Part shown: positions 35,652 to 45,133 of the stretch, in pieces | Numbering within the stretch: the first letter of the stretch is position 1 | Layout: every line of letters starts with the position of its first letter | Made by a program: the position numbers and the translations under genes | DNA from: Halorussus lipolyticus | GTDB lineage: Archaea > Halobacteriota > Halobacteria > Halobacteriales > Haladaptataceae | NCBI RefSeq assembly: GCF_029338375.1 | Contig: NZ_CP119804.1 | Coordinates: 1,426,001-1,490,000 of the forward strand | Reading direction: 5' to 3' | Length of the DNA stretch: 64,000 nucleotides | The notes under the pieces: model-generated | What the model saw: only the letters and a program-made list of their open reading frames with translations | Database searches by the model: none | What the model was told of the DNA's origin: nothing

Positions 35652-36674
35652 TCACTTGGTAAACTCTTCGGGATCTACCGACTCATAGTCACGCGACTGC
35701 ATATTGGACTGGATGCTTTCGAATGCTACGTCAACAGCCTCGGCATCTGGGTCAGCAGACTCTTCAGCGTCAACCATAATTGATTGCTCCGGCACCCCAG
35801 GAACCAATCCTGCGTCTTCGCAACTTTTCCTGAGTGCTTGTAGTTCGTCAGTGTAGTTCTTTTCTAACGAATCCAAATCATTGACGGCCCCACCGATCAG
35901 ATCACGTCTACTGGGACCGCTCGCAGTTTTTTCCGAAATACCGAGCGAGACGTACTTCCACGCATGCGAATAATAGAACTTAAGTAATCGCCTGAATTTT
36001 TGAAACTGTTTCCGGGATAGGTCAGTCACTTGGTTGTCCAGATTGTTGATAGCCTGCCGGACGAGGTCTGTATACGCCGTGAGTGCGTTCTCTTCATCAG
36101 CCTCAATATGGCTGTTCAAGAGAAGCTGGTGATCCAGATCCCGTAGTTCTTCTTCAATCGTGTCCAGACACTCGGCAGAGTTCTCGTTGAACTCCTCGGT
36201 ATTCATGTCTAGTATTGTATCCAGAGACTTCTGCAATACCGACGAGGCAACGTAGAGATCCCGATATTCTTCAGGGGCATAGCCGGTGTAGAAATCACGT
36301 AGGTAGGATTTCGTTTCCTCTTGGAGAATATTCGTAAGATCTATGTCTCTCTTGAAAAAGTATGCATACTCCTTTGGAGAGGGGTAGTCCCAAGAATTCC
36401 CAATGCTCGGCTCGTCAGGTGAAGGTAGGTCCGCAAGCGCCCGTGGTTCGACAGAATCGACGGCGACGTCGTTCTGACCACCACTGAGGCTGGCTCCATA
36501 TTTGTACCAGCTGTATGTGATTGGGAGATCGAATTTGTTGACGGCTAAGTAGAGCAACTTGTTCAGCTTGATAGAGGTGAGATTAGCAATATCTGCGTCC
36601 TCGTCATGGATCGCCACACTAAGACCATCCATGATATCAATGAGGATCTGATTCTGCTCCCAAGGCGAAGTCAT
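35652..36674 (-). CDS. Panacea/SocA-like antitoxin candidate
   Basis: A 340-residue protein. IKLNKLLYLAVNKFDLPITY and then SWYKYGASL resemble the Panacea (DUF4065/SocA) core, where (L/Q)KLLYxA and (A/E)W(K/R)YGPV are typical. Residues 130-300 are strongly helical and acidic. The likely partner is the PIN gene 4 bases downstream, giving a chaperone-type or helical antitoxin upstream of its toxin. The Panacea match is by eye and short, so the role is a hypothesis. The region's low GC and the 9-base inverted repeats at 34938 and 36695 suggest horizontal entry. Confidence 0.55.
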   Translation of the reverse strand: MTSPWEQNQILIDIMDGLSVAIHDEDADIANLTSIKLNKLLYLAVNKFDLPITYSWYKYGASLSGGQNDVAVDSVEPRALADLPSPDEPSIGNSWDYPSPKEYAYFFKRDIDLTNILQEETKSYLRDFYTGYAPEEYRDLYVASSVLQKSLDTILDMNTEEFNENSAECLDTIEEELRDLDHQLLLNSHIEADEENALTAYTDLVRQAINNLDNQVTDLSRKQFQKFRRLLKFYYSHAWKYVSLGISEKTASGPSRRDLIGGAVNDLDSLEKNYTDELQALRKSCEDAGLVPGVPEQSIMVDAEESADPDAEAVDVAFESIQSNMQSRDYESVDPEEFTK

Positions 36675-37226
36675 ACTGATCGTTGCATACTACTAACAGA
36701 GCCTATTTGTTAAAACTACGCTTTCTCAACAGTCTTTGTTACATGGTTCTATAATAGATTCCTTGTGCTGATCTGCTGAATATGCGCCCTCTATTCAGCA
36801 CGCTATCTCTGACAACTGTCGGTCAGGTCATCAGTGGCAGTGATAAATACACGTTCTAATTCTAAATTGTGTATAGGCAATTACCTTATCAGTAGGTGGA
36901 GGTTTCAACAAGGCTTATTTTCGGGCTACTGTACCGTATCCGGTACTGTGACTGTAACTTGAAGTTGCCCTCCCCGCTGGTCTTGGAAGAGGACAGTCCA
37001 CGGTACCAGGCGAAGCGGAGTGCGGTTGCGGTGACGCCGAGACTTTGTGAATAGCTAGCTACTCTGTTTCTTCGGTTTCGTCTTTTGCTTTCCGTCGTCC
37101 GCCGCCGACTACAACCGTCGTCAGCACTTTTTCGCACTCCAGTTCAAAAACAACTACACAATTCCTATGCAATTGAATGCAATCATCAAACAAATACCCA
37201 CCTTTTCGAGAGCGGAGGACGCCCGA
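36675..37226. other. Gene-free stretch with repeat remnant
   Basis: About 550 bases of mixed, partly AT-rich DNA. A frame on the minus strand (36889-37137) overlaps a dispersed motif (gtgcggttgcggtgacg near 37017 and tagctagct near 37055) also present after thrS (33270, 33300) and near 59020-59065, so I read it as repeat DNA, not a gene. Confidence 0.5.
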
Positions 37227-38681
37227 CTACTCCCCGCTATCGAGCGACTGCCACGACAACCGCAGATTCCGGGCCGCGCTGGTCTGGTCGATGCGCCGGG
37301 CCGTGGTCCGGTTCGGCGCGTTCGCCAGCGTCTCGTCGTCCTCGCCGGCGACGGCGTTGAACGCCTCGGCGAGTTGGTCGAGGGTGTCCTTGCCCTCGAT
37401 TTCGGTGGGTTCGGTCATCAGGGCCTCGGAGACGATTTCGGGCCACTTGGTCGTCGGCGGGTGGACGCCGTAGTCGAGCATGCGCTTTGCCACGTCGGCG
37501 GCGTCTTGGTCGCCCGCGCTGGCGACGAACTCGTGGTGGAACGGCTCGAAGGGAACCTCGTAGTCGGTCTGACTGGCCAGATAGTTGGCGTTCAGCACCG
37601 CCTTCTCCGCCGCGTCGGCCAGTCCCTCGTGGCCGAGGCGGGCGATGTAAGCGTAGGCTTTGACGAGGACCAGCCAGTTGCCCTCGAAGCCGTGGACCTT
37701 GCCCACCGTCGATTCGGGGTCGAAGCGCTCGAAGCCGCCGCCCTCCTCGGCCTCGCGGACTCGGGGCGCGGGCAGGAACTCCGCGAGATTCGAGACTACG
37801 CCGACCGGGCCAGCGCCCGGTCCGCCGCCGCCGTGGGGCGTGGCGAACGTCTTGTGGACGTTGTAGTGCATGATGTCGAAGCCCATGTCGCCGGGTCGGG
37901 CCTGTCCCAGCAGGGCGTTCAGGTTCGCGCCGTCGTAGTAGAGCAGACCGCCCGCGTCGTGAACGATGTCGGCGACCTCCTCGATGTCGCGCTCGAACAG
38001 TCCCAGCGTGTTCGGGTTCGTCAGCATGAATAGCGCGGTTCGGTCGCTGGCGGCGGCTTCCAGCGCCTCCAAGTCCACCCGGCCGTCGTCGCCCGAGGGG
38101 AGTTCGACCACTTCGTAGCCAGCGAGTGCCGCGCTGGCGAAGTTGGTGCCGTGGGCGCTGTCGGGGACGATGATTTCGTCGCGCTGGTCGCCCTCGCCGT
38201 TGGCCTCGTGGAAGGCCTTGGCGACCAGAATCCCGGTGAACTCGCCCGCCGCGCCCGCCGGAGGCTGGAGGCTCACGGCGTCCATCCCGCCGATTTCCGC
38301 GAGGTAGTCCTGCAGGCCGTGCATCAGGGCCAGACTGCCCTGCAGGCTCCGGTCCGACCGGTCGTGGTGGACGCCGGCGGAGGGGAGCGCGGCCACGTCC
38401 TCGGTGAACTTGGGGTTGTACTTCATCGTACAGCTACCGAGGGGGTAGGGACCGGACTCGACGCCGTAGTTCATCTGGGACAGCCGAGTGTAGTGGCGCG
38501 CGAGTTCCGGCTCAGAGAGGTCGGGCAGTTCTACGCTGTCGCGGGTCAACTCGTCGGGCAGGGGCGAATCGACCTCGACCTCCTCGGAATTTTTCTCGGA
38601 CAGGAGCGGTTCGTACTGGCCGTCTGCGTCCTCGCCCTCTGCTACCTTGCCGTCGGTCCAACGTGCTTGGTCGTAGTTCAT
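37227..38681 (-). CDS. gcvPB: Glycine dehydrogenase (decarboxylating) subunit 2
   Basis: A 484-residue PLP enzyme, the C-terminal-type half of glycine decarboxylase (P protein). HYNVHKTFATPHGGGGPGAGP carries the Schiff-base Lys with the typical Gly-rich tail, and PLGSCTMKYNPK is the conserved substrate-binding segment. With subunit 1 it decarboxylates glycine and passes aminomethyl to lipoyl-GcvH. Its ATG abuts the stop of gcvPA directly (TGAATG), indicating translational coupling. Confidence 0.97.
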   Translation of the reverse strand: MNYDQARWTDGKVAEGEDADGQYEPLLSEKNSEEVEVDSPLPDELTRDSVELPDLSEPELARHYTRLSQMNYGVESGPYPLGSCTMKYNPKFTEDVAALPSAGVHHDRSDRSLQGSLALMHGLQDYLAEIGGMDAVSLQPPAGAAGEFTGILVAKAFHEANGEGDQRDEIIVPDSAHGTNFASAALAGYEVVELPSGDDGRVDLEALEAAASDRTALFMLTNPNTLGLFERDIEEVADIVHDAGGLLYYDGANLNALLGQARPGDMGFDIMHYNVHKTFATPHGGGGPGAGPVGVVSNLAEFLPAPRVREAEEGGGFERFDPESTVGKVHGFEGNWLVLVKAYAYIARLGHEGLADAAEKAVLNANYLASQTDYEVPFEPFHHEFVASAGDQDAADVAKRMLDYGVHPPTTKWPEIVSEALMTEPTEIEGKDTLDQLAEAFNAVAGEDDETLANAPNRTTARRIDQTSAARNLRLSWQSLDSGE

Positions 38682-40025
38682 TCAGGCCACCTCCTCGAAG
38701 GCCGCGACGAGTTCGTCCGCGGCGTGTTCGTTCGCGTCCGTGATACAGACCTGCACCTCGTGTTCGCCGACCGCGTGGACCGCGAAGCCTTCTGCTTCGA
38801 GGTCCTCGGCGACTGCTCCGGCGGGTTGGTCGGTGTGAGCCACGAACTCCCGGAAGTGGTGGCGGTCGTGGACCGGAGCCTGCACGCCCGTCACGGCGTC
38901 CAGTTCGTCGGCCAGCGAGTCCGCGAGGACCACGCAGTCGTTGGCGAGGTCCACGAGTCCGTCGGGACCGAGGTAGGCGGCGTGGATGGCGGTCCGGAGC
39001 GCGACCCACGCCTGATTCGTGCAGATGTTACTGGTGGCGCGCTCCCGGCGGATGTGCTGTTCGCGGGTCTGGAGGGTGAGGGTGTAGGTTCGCTTGTCGG
39101 CGGCGTCCTCGCTCGCACCGACGAGGCGACCGGGGACTTGGCGCACGAAGTCCTCGCGCGTGGCGAACAGGCCCAGTCCCATCCCGTAGGCGGTCGGCAG
39201 GCCGAGGGTGGCCGCGTCACCGACCACGATGTCCGCACCGACCGATTCGGGTTCCTGCAGAATCGAGAGCGCCACGGGGTCAGAGCCAAGGCAGAACAGC
39301 GCGCCGTGGTCGTCCGCCAACTCGCCGATTTCGGTCAGGTTCTCCTCGACGGTTCCGCGCGTCGTCGGGTTCTCGGCGTAAATCATCACGGCGTCGTCGT
39401 CGATGGCCTCGGCGAGCGCGTCGGTATCGACGTTGCCGTCGTCGGTGGCGAACGTTTCGACCGAGAGGCCCGCGCCGTCGGTGTAGTTCTCCAGCACGTC
39501 CCGGCGGTTTTCGAGGAGGTAGTCGGGCACCAGCACTCGGTCGCCGTCGGTGGACCGGACGCGCGCTGAGAGCAGGGCCGCCTCGGCCAGCGCGGTGGCG
39601 TGGTCGTACATCGAGGCGTTGACGATGCCCAATCCGGTCAACTCCACGAGCATCGACTGGTACTCGAACAGGGCCTGTAGGAACCCCTGCGTGACCTCTG
39701 GCTGGTACTGGGTGTAGGAGGTCAGAAACTCCGACCGCAGGGAGAGGTGGTCAACCAGCGAGGGCACGTAGTGTTCGTAGTGGCCCCGACCGAGGAACTC
39801 GGTCAGGTCGTCGTTGCGCGACAGCAGGCTTCGGACGTGGCGCTCGGCCTCGCGCTCGGTTCGCTCCTCGATGTCGAACTCCCCGTCGAACGCGACCGAC
39901 GCCGGGATGTCGAACAGTTCAGTTACGTCGTCCGCGCCGACGGCCGAGAGCATCGCCTCGGTCTCCTCGGCGGTGTGGGGCGCGTAGGGACTTCCGCGCT
40001 CCCCTTGCTCGTGTCGTCCGCTCAT
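38682..40025 (-). CDS. gcvPA: Glycine dehydrogenase (decarboxylating) subunit 1
   Basis: A 447-residue protein matching the N-terminal half of the P protein: SSY-like [20 protein letters not shown], followed by [27 protein letters not shown], the usual conserved block, and [22 protein letters not shown]. It forms the heterotetrameric or dimeric decarboxylase with gcvPB. gcvT and gcvH, which normally sit just upstream in the same operon, are separated from it here by about 4.7 kb of plus-strand genes. Confidence 0.97.
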   Translation of the reverse strand: MSGRHEQGERGSPYAPHTAEETEAMLSAVGADDVTELFDIPASVAFDGEFDIEERTEREAERHVRSLLSRNDDLTEFLGRGHYEHYVPSLVDHLSLRSEFLTSYTQYQPEVTQGFLQALFEYQSMLVELTGLGIVNASMYDHATALAEAALLSARVRSTDGDRVLVPDYLLENRRDVLENYTDGAGLSVETFATDDGNVDTDALAEAIDDDAVMIYAENPTTRGTVEENLTEIGELADDHGALFCLGSDPVALSILQEPESVGADIVVGDAATLGLPTAYGMGLGLFATREDFVRQVPGRLVGASEDAADKRTYTLTLQTREQHIRRERATSNICTNQAWVALRTAIHAAYLGPDGLVDLANDCVVLADSLADELDAVTGVQAPVHDRHHFREFVAHTDQPAGAVAEDLEAEGFAVHAVGEHEVQVCITDANEHAADELVAAFEEVA

Positions 40026-40269
40026 GTAGTCGGGGCTAGGGAGTGTACCGTTTTAAGATAGGGGTATTCGGTTGCGTTCTCCGGTTAACTGCTCGGAGGC
40101 GTTCGCCTCGGTGGTGTGACTCGACTGGACGGGAGTGGCGGACCGTGAACCGAGTCCTCAAGCTATCGACGCACGGAGAAACGTAAATAAGTCTTTGAGG
40201 GCTATAGATATGGCTAACACAATTGAGTTTCATTATATGGCCCGAGGAGACACCGGGAGATGATTGGTC

Positions 40270-40329
40270 GTCCGAGGGTTTTTAATGACGGCCTTCGACC
40301 ACCGACGTACAGTCGAGGAGTTCCAACCG
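40270..40329 (+). promoter_or_regulatory. Promoter and ribosome-binding site for CHAT-A
   Basis: A TATA-like tttttaat lies at 40279-40286 and a purine-rich gaggag ends at 40320, nine bases before the ATG at 40330. The spacing fits transcription start near 40305 and a Shine-Dalgarno supported start. It also argues against the earlier in-frame TTG/ATG codons at 40264 and 40285. Confidence 0.5.
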
Positions 40330-42507
40330 ATGTCCCTCCATCCGAGATTCGAGTTACCGTCCGACGAGACCGGACTCGACCTCATCGACCCGGTCGAAAA
40401 TCGTTACTTCTCGCTCCGCACGGACGAACCGGCAGACCCGACGCCCGCCGACACCGAACCGTTCGAGTTCCCGGTCGATACGGCCTGCCGGATTTCGGTC
40501 GGCGAGATTCGCCTGCCGTATCTCTTGCCGGTGGACGTGCGAACGTTCGACGGCGACCCGCTTCGGTCGGTCGATAGCCCGTCGTCCCACGACCTCACGG
40601 CCGACGACTACCTACTGGAACTCCATTCGCCTATCAAAGTGTATCTGCGGGTCTCGGGGCGCGTCCGCATCGAAGCGACGACCGACGAGGTAGTCTTCGA
40701 GTTCGGCGACGATGCCGCCATCGAAATCGGCGCGCGGTCGTACCACAGCGCACCCGGCGCGACGATTACGGTCCCGGACGACCCCGACGCGATGATGAAA
40801 GCCGTCTCGACGTTCTCGTCTGCGCTCAAGACCCTCTCGCCGGAGCGTGCGTGGCCGACGCTCCGCGGGCACCCGCCGCGAATCGAGCGCGGCGAGGAAC
40901 TCGACATTCCCTCGGACCTCGACGCGCCCGACACGGGAATCCGGATAACGGTCCCCTCGGAGTACTGGGCGGTCTACACCGTCGCGCCGCTGGCGTACTA
41001 CCTCGGCGCGGAAGTCGTCCCCGGCGACGGCGCTCACGTCACCGCCGACAGCGGGGCCGCCCACTACCTCGGTGACGAACCGGGCGAAATCGCCGACGCC
41101 ACCGAGGACCTCCTCAAGCGAGTCTTCTTCCTCGACTGCGTGGTCCGCACCGAGGGCCTGTACCCCGACGAACTCCACGAGCGCAACGTCCTCGAATCCC
41201 GCGCCGACGTGGAGTTGGACTTCGCTGGCCTCTACGAGTCCTCGCCCGCCGAGCGACTCGCGGTGTACCTCTCAGTCCCGGACGAGGCAATCGACGCTAT
41301 CTCCTCGCCGTGGCATCGCGTCACGCACACCGAGGAGAACCCCGGTCCCGAGGAGGCCGAACTCTTGCCCTACCTCGTCAACGACCTCTCGCTGGTGCGG
41401 CCGAAGGTCACGCCCGAGGAGTCGGCGGACAGCGCCGAAATCGACGACGAACTGGACGACGCACTCGGGTCGTTTCTCCGGCGGCCCGGCGCGAGCGAGG
41501 CCGCCGCTGTCGAGGATTTCTACCGGTCCGCGGACGCGCCGACGCTACGCAGAGACGGCGAGTCGGATGGCTCGGCCTCGGGCGTGCCGGACTTGGACGA
41601 GTACGTGACGCTCCCGGAGGTGGACGCGCTGGAACAGGCGTGGGTCGGCGAGGGCACGCCGATTCGCGGGACGAAGCTTCTCAAAGAGGCGTTTACCAAC
41701 GAGACGCCCGAACCATCGGACGGGACCATCGACATCGCGGTGGTCTGCAACGACGAGAAAATGGTAGAAGAACACGATTTAGTCAGCGAAATCTACGGCA
41801 GTCGGGAGGATGCACCGGTTAGCGTTACCTCTGAAATCAGTATATCAACTGGCGAACTACGCGACTTGCTCGCTGAGGACCACGACGTATTCCATTTCAT
41901 TGGTCACATCGATGGGCAGGGCTTCGAGTGTCCGGATGGTGTCTTGGATGCCGCGACTGTCGAGGAAGTCAACGCGACAATTGCCCTTCTAAATGGCTGT
42001 CGCTCACACGACCAAGGTATCGAGTTAGTGAAGGCAGGAGCGAATGCGGCAATCGTGAGTCTTGCCGACTTGTTTAATTCCGGTGCGTCTGAAATAGGCG
42101 TGGCGCTGACTCGGTTGCTCTACCATGGATTTGCCGTTGGGACTTCTATGAAGATTATCCGAGAATATACGTCAATTGGCAACCGATACGTAGTTGTTGG
42201 GAATCCCGGTGTTTCTGTAGTACCATGCGATGGATTTCTACCGATACTGTGCCATGTAACCGAAAAGTTCGGTGAAGCAGAAGTTCTCAATGTTAATTCA
42301 ATGGCATATCCAATTCCGGAAATCGGGATTGGTACGGTCTTTGAGCCAGAGATATTCGAAACTGACTATTACCATCTAGCCATCGGAGAACACGTCGATA
42401 CTAATATCACGACTAATAGACTGAAAAGCTGGATTTCGGCAGATTATGAACCCATAATATTGAATGAAGAATTAATTTGGGGACGGGAATTCCTGACTGA
42501 GATGTAG
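40330..42507 (+). CDS. CHAT-domain caspase-like protease (CHAT-A)
   Basis: A 725-residue protein. The start is placed at MSLHPRFELP by a Shine-Dalgarno-like gaggag and by alignment with the paralogue at 48021-50096, whose first residues (DRTGVRIFDPIENARFEL) match DETGLDLIDPVENRYFSL here. Residues 1 to about 400 are a beta-rich domain shared with that paralogue (LRGHPPRIERGEELDI, VFFLDCVVRTEGLYPDELHER). The CHAT protease fold lies about 430-640: catalytic His526 in FIGHIDGQG and Cys557 in LNGCRSHDQG. Cleavage target unknown; CHAT proteases elsewhere act in defence or cell death. From residue 423 on, sequence is duplicated downstream. Codons turn AT-rich from about 41770, so the C-terminus looks foreign. 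Confidence 0.8.
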   Translation: MSLHPRFELPSDETGLDLIDPVENRYFSLRTDEPADPTPADTEPFEFPVDTACRISVGEIRLPYLLPVDVRTFDGDPLRSVDSPSSHDLTADDYLLELHSPIKVYLRVSGRVRIEATTDEVVFEFGDDAAIEIGARSYHSAPGATITVPDDPDAMMKAVSTFSSALKTLSPERAWPTLRGHPPRIERGEELDIPSDLDAPDTGIRITVPSEYWAVYTVAPLAYYLGAEVVPGDGAHVTADSGAAHYLGDEPGEIADATEDLLKRVFFLDCVVRTEGLYPDELHERNVLESRADVELDFAGLYESSPAERLAVYLSVPDEAIDAISSPWHRVTHTEENPGPEEAELLPYLVNDLSLVRPKVTPEESADSAEIDDELDDALGSFLRRPGASEAAAVEDFYRSADAPTLRRDGESDGSASGVPDLDEYVTLPEVDALEQAWVGEGTPIRGTKLLKEAFTNETPEPSDGTIDIAVVCNDEKMVEEHDLVSEIYGSREDAPVSVTSEISISTGELRDLLAEDHDVFHFIGHIDGQGFECPDGVLDAATVEEVNATIALLNGCRSHDQGIELVKAGANAAIVSLADLFNSGASEIGVALTRLLYHGFAVGTSMKIIREYTSIGNRYVVVGNPGVSVVPCDGFLPILCHVTEKFGEAEVLNVNSMAYPIPEIGIGTVFEPEIFETDYYHLAIGEHVDTNITTNRLKSWISADYEPIILNEELIWGREFLTEM

Positions 42508-42735
42508 TCTATGGTCCAACTTTTGCACAGCATTTTTCAATTTCGATTCCTAAATCTACCATGGTTACAGACACAAACCAAATAATCTCGACTACTTTCT
42601 GACTTTCTTTAATTCTCCTTATGATGTCCGGTTTTCTCATCGTATATCCTGCTAATGAGTGTAGCACCTTCCAATTTTCCACTATTGTAGAATATGAATA
42701 ATATTTGAACACCGTCTTTACATATAATAAAATAG
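41596..42735 (+). repeat. CHAT C-terminal cassette, unit 1
   Basis: The C-terminal half of CHAT-A (from residue 423, DEYVTLPEVDALEQ) plus its 3' flank to the ATAGGACAA at 42732-42740. It is paralogous to unit 2. Near-identical blocks include bases 41604-41690 (against 42744-42830) and gcggcaatcgtgag at 42047-42060. The flank also keeps gtagcaccttccaa at 42661-42674. Confidence 0.8.
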
Positions 42736-43644
42736 GACAAGTACGTAACTCTCCCGGAGGTGGACGCGCTGGAACAGGCGTGGGTCGGCGAGGGCACGCC
42801 GATTCGCGGGACGAAGCTCCTCAAGGAGGCGTTCGCCAACGAGACGCCCGAACCATCGGACGGGACCATCGACATCGCGGTGGTCTGCAACGACGACCGA
42901 ATGCGCGAGGAATTGTCCTCGGTCGGCGAAATCTACGGCAGTCGAGACGACGTACCGGCCGACGTGACCTCGAAAGCGGGCCTCTCGACTGGCGAACTAC
43001 GGAACCTCCTCGCCGAGGACCACGACGTGTTCCACTTCATCGGTCACATCGACGGACAGGGTTTCGAGTGTCACAACGGCATCTTGGACGCCGGAACCGT
43101 CGAGGAGGTCAACGCGACGACCGTACTTCTGAATGGCTGTCGCTCGCACGACCAAGGCACCGAACTGGTGAAAGCGGGAGCAAATGCGGCAATCGTGAGC
43201 CTTGCCGACTTGTTTAATTCCGGTGCAGTCGAAGTCGGTGAAACCTTAGCGCGACTGCTTCATTACGGGTTTGGTATCGGTGCCACGATGAAAATTATTC
43301 GTAGGTACGTTTCAACTGGTGATAGATACGTAGTTATCGGTAATCCCAGTGTTGTGGTAGCGCAATGCGAGAGTGGAATCCCGACGCTATGTCATATTAA
43401 GACTATTAATAGGGGCGCGGAGAAAATTAGCGTGATTCCCTATGCGTATCCTGCTCAGGGCTACGGACTTGGGACGAATTTTAAACCCGCTTTTCTAAAT
43501 GACGAGAAATATTATGTCGCTGTTGGTGAATATACTGATTTCATCACTACGTTTTCCAATCTTGATGAACAAATGTCTAAGTATCAGTACCCGTTAATAG
43601 ATAACCAAACGTTGGTCTGGAGTGAATATGCTTTCAGTAAGTGA
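42736..43644 (+). pseudogene. Headless CHAT C-terminal copy (CHAT-B), possible silent cassette
   Basis: A frame equivalent to CHAT-A residues 423 to the end, offset 1140 bases with no indel up to the catalytic Cys. His (43045) and Cys (43138) codons are intact. Directly before its first conserved codon (GAC) is a TAG stop, and no ATG precedes it; only an internal GTG at 42760 could start it. The 400-residue N-domain is absent. Its 3' third is AT-rich, but its break to AT-rich codons lies near 43190, later than in CHAT-A. It may be a silent donor of C-terminal sequence, a decayed duplicate, or a short expressed protease. Confidence 0.75.
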
Positions 43645-43905
43645 CCTATGGCCCCGGTTTTGCACAACAAATGGCAGTTCCGAGGTCGCTATTATTTAAA
43701 GTCAGTGCGAGTATCCAAGTCACGTCTATGGCAAGGAGTAACCCATGAGACCAATCGGTGAAATCAAACTGTGCCATCGTATTATCCTATTACCAAATGT
43801 AGCACCTTCCAACTTTCCACTGTAGTTCCATAATTGATATTAATTTAAATAAGGGTTGGGTGGTACGCATCTGCACCGATAGCTTCGGACGCGCAATAGA
43901 CATAG
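42736..43905 (+). repeat. CHAT C-terminal cassette, unit 2
   Basis: Second copy of the cassette and its 3' flank. The flank resembles that of unit 1: ctatggccccggttttgcac at the stop, agcaccttccaactttccac at 43801-43820 and ATAGGACAA at 43902-43910. That same 9-base motif lies at the unit 1/unit 2 joint (42732-42740), so each unit ends in ATAGGACAA. The unit 1 start has TTGGACGA at the equivalent place. Confidence 0.8.
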
Positions 43906-43939
43906 GACAACGAGACGGTTATATCTACAAGAATAGAGA

Positions 43940-43966
43940 GGGAAATTTTATAAATTTGCCCTGAAA
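43940..43966 (+). promoter_or_regulatory. Promoter of degenerate RecA/KaiC-like gene
   Basis: tttataaattt at about 43947-43957 in an AT-rich stretch, 15-40 bases before the two possible start codons (43967 and 43988). Confidence 0.4.
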
Positions 43967-44749
43967 ATGACAACTCTAACAACACCCATGTCGTCCTCAA
44001 ACCCCCGCGATTTCAAACGTGGGTCCGACGAATCGCCTCCCGACGACGATTTCGCGGACTTTCTCGACCTCCTGAACGAGTTGAAATCCACCGGGTGCAA
44101 TCTTCTCGTCGTCGGCGACGCGCCGCGAGAGTTGTTCACGCAGGCGAGTTCCCGGATGTTGGGGGACGACGACGTGGTTCGCTATCGTACCCTTGCAGTT
44201 ACGGACGCAACTCCGGAGAGCATCGCCGAGCGACTCCCCGACCCGAGCGAGTCGCCACGCCCGGTCGGCGAGACGACCCACGTTCTCAACCACGCCGGGG
44301 CGCTCCGGTCGGTCACGGCCGCGACGGACCCGACCACCCCGCCGGACCTCGCTGGCGTCAAGGAGACCCGTATCGCGGACCCGCAGTTGGCCGGGCTTCA
44401 GTCCGCGCTGGTCGAAGCTATCGAGGAGTTCGCAAATCGCGGCGACTCGCTCCATCCGGGAGACCTCCGAGTCGGTATCGACTCGCTGGAGCCGCTTCTC
44501 GACCACTACGGCGAGGAGGTCGTTCGGCGCTGTCTTCGCATCGTCGGGGGCTACGTCCGGGACCACGACGCGATGGCCCATTATATTCTGCCGAAACCCT
44601 ACGACAGCGAGGTCGTACAACTATTCGCCGACGATATGGACGCTATCGTAGAAATTCAGTTGGACGACACGGCCGAGGATGGCCGAGTCGGCAAGCAACG
44701 ATGGCACGTCCCGAGTAAGGACCTGACCATCGGATGGGCGTCGATTTAA
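43967..44749 (+). CDS. Degenerate RecA/KaiC-like protein, CHAT-associated (copy A)
   Basis: A 260-residue protein (start at 43967, or at 43988 if the transcript begins late). LKSTGCNLLVVGDAPREL sits where a P-loop would be, but the Lys and Ser/Thr of GxxxxGK[ST] are missing, so ATP binding is doubtful. DLRVGIDSLEPLLDHYG is the Walker-B-like strand and DAMAHYIL the last core strand of the RecA/KaiC fold. The paralogue at 46967-47653 aligns throughout. I recall this type of haloarchaeal protein (DUF7504-like) next to tiny membrane peptides. Its last base directly abuts the stop of gcvH on the other strand, marking the edge of an inserted module. Confidence 0.65.
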   Translation: MTTLTTPMSSSNPRDFKRGSDESPPDDDFADFLDLLNELKSTGCNLLVVGDAPRELFTQASSRMLGDDDVVRYRTLAVTDATPESIAERLPDPSESPRPVGETTHVLNHAGALRSVTAATDPTTPPDLAGVKETRIADPQLAGLQSALVEAIEEFANRGDSLHPGDLRVGIDSLEPLLDHYGEEVVRRCLRIVGGYVRDHDAMAHYILPKPYDSEVVQLFADDMDAIVEIQLDDTAEDGRVGKQRWHVPSKDLTIGWASI

Positions 44750-45133
44750 CTATTCTATCTGCTCGCGGTACTCGTCGGCGGTCAGCAGGTCGTCCATGCC
44801 GCTGTCCTCCGCCAACTCCACCTCGACCATCCAGCCCTCGCCGAAGGGGTCGTCGTTGACGAGTTCCGGCTGGTCGGCCAGCGCGTCGTTGACCGCGGTG
44901 ACGGTGCCGCTGACTGGCGAGTAGAGGTCCGAGACGGCCTTGATGGACTCGACCACGCCGAACTCGTCGCCGGCCGCGAGGTCGTCGCCCTCGCTCGGGA
45001 GTTCGACGAACACCACGTCGCCGAGTTCGTCCTGCGCGAAGTCGGAGATGCCGATTTTGGCGGTGTCGTCCGCGTCGTCTACCCACTCGTGCGATTCGAG
45101 ATACTTTCGGTCGTCGGGAACTTCGAAGCTCAT
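44750..45133 (-). CDS. gcvH: Glycine cleavage system H protein
   Basis: A 127-residue lipoyl carrier protein. K65 in [17 protein letters not shown] is the lipoylation site. HEWV and [22 protein letters not shown] are the standard beta-sandwich strands. It shuttles aminomethyl groups between the P protein and GcvT. Its ATG overlaps the gcvT stop by four bases (ATGA), so the two are coupled. The next gene downstream in transcription should be gcvPA, but a plus-strand CHAT module lies between. Confidence 0.97.
   Translation of the reverse strand: MSFEVPDDRKYLESHEWVDDADDTAKIGISDFAQDELGDVVFVELPSEGDDLAAGDEFGVVESIKAVSDLYSPVSGTVTAVNDALADQPELVNDDPFGEGWMVEVELAEDSGMDDLLTADEYREQIE

Noticed and set aside
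36889..37137. 82-residue minus-strand frame
   Set aside because: Basic, Ser-rich and built partly from the dispersed gtgcggttgcggt repeat; no family pattern.
42609..42890. Minus-strand frame sharing a peptide with 41520-41750
   Set aside because: It is antisense to the two copies of the duplicated CHAT cassette.
43967..44749. Functional RecA/RadA recombinase
   Set aside because: The P-loop Lys and Thr are absent and the protein is too short.
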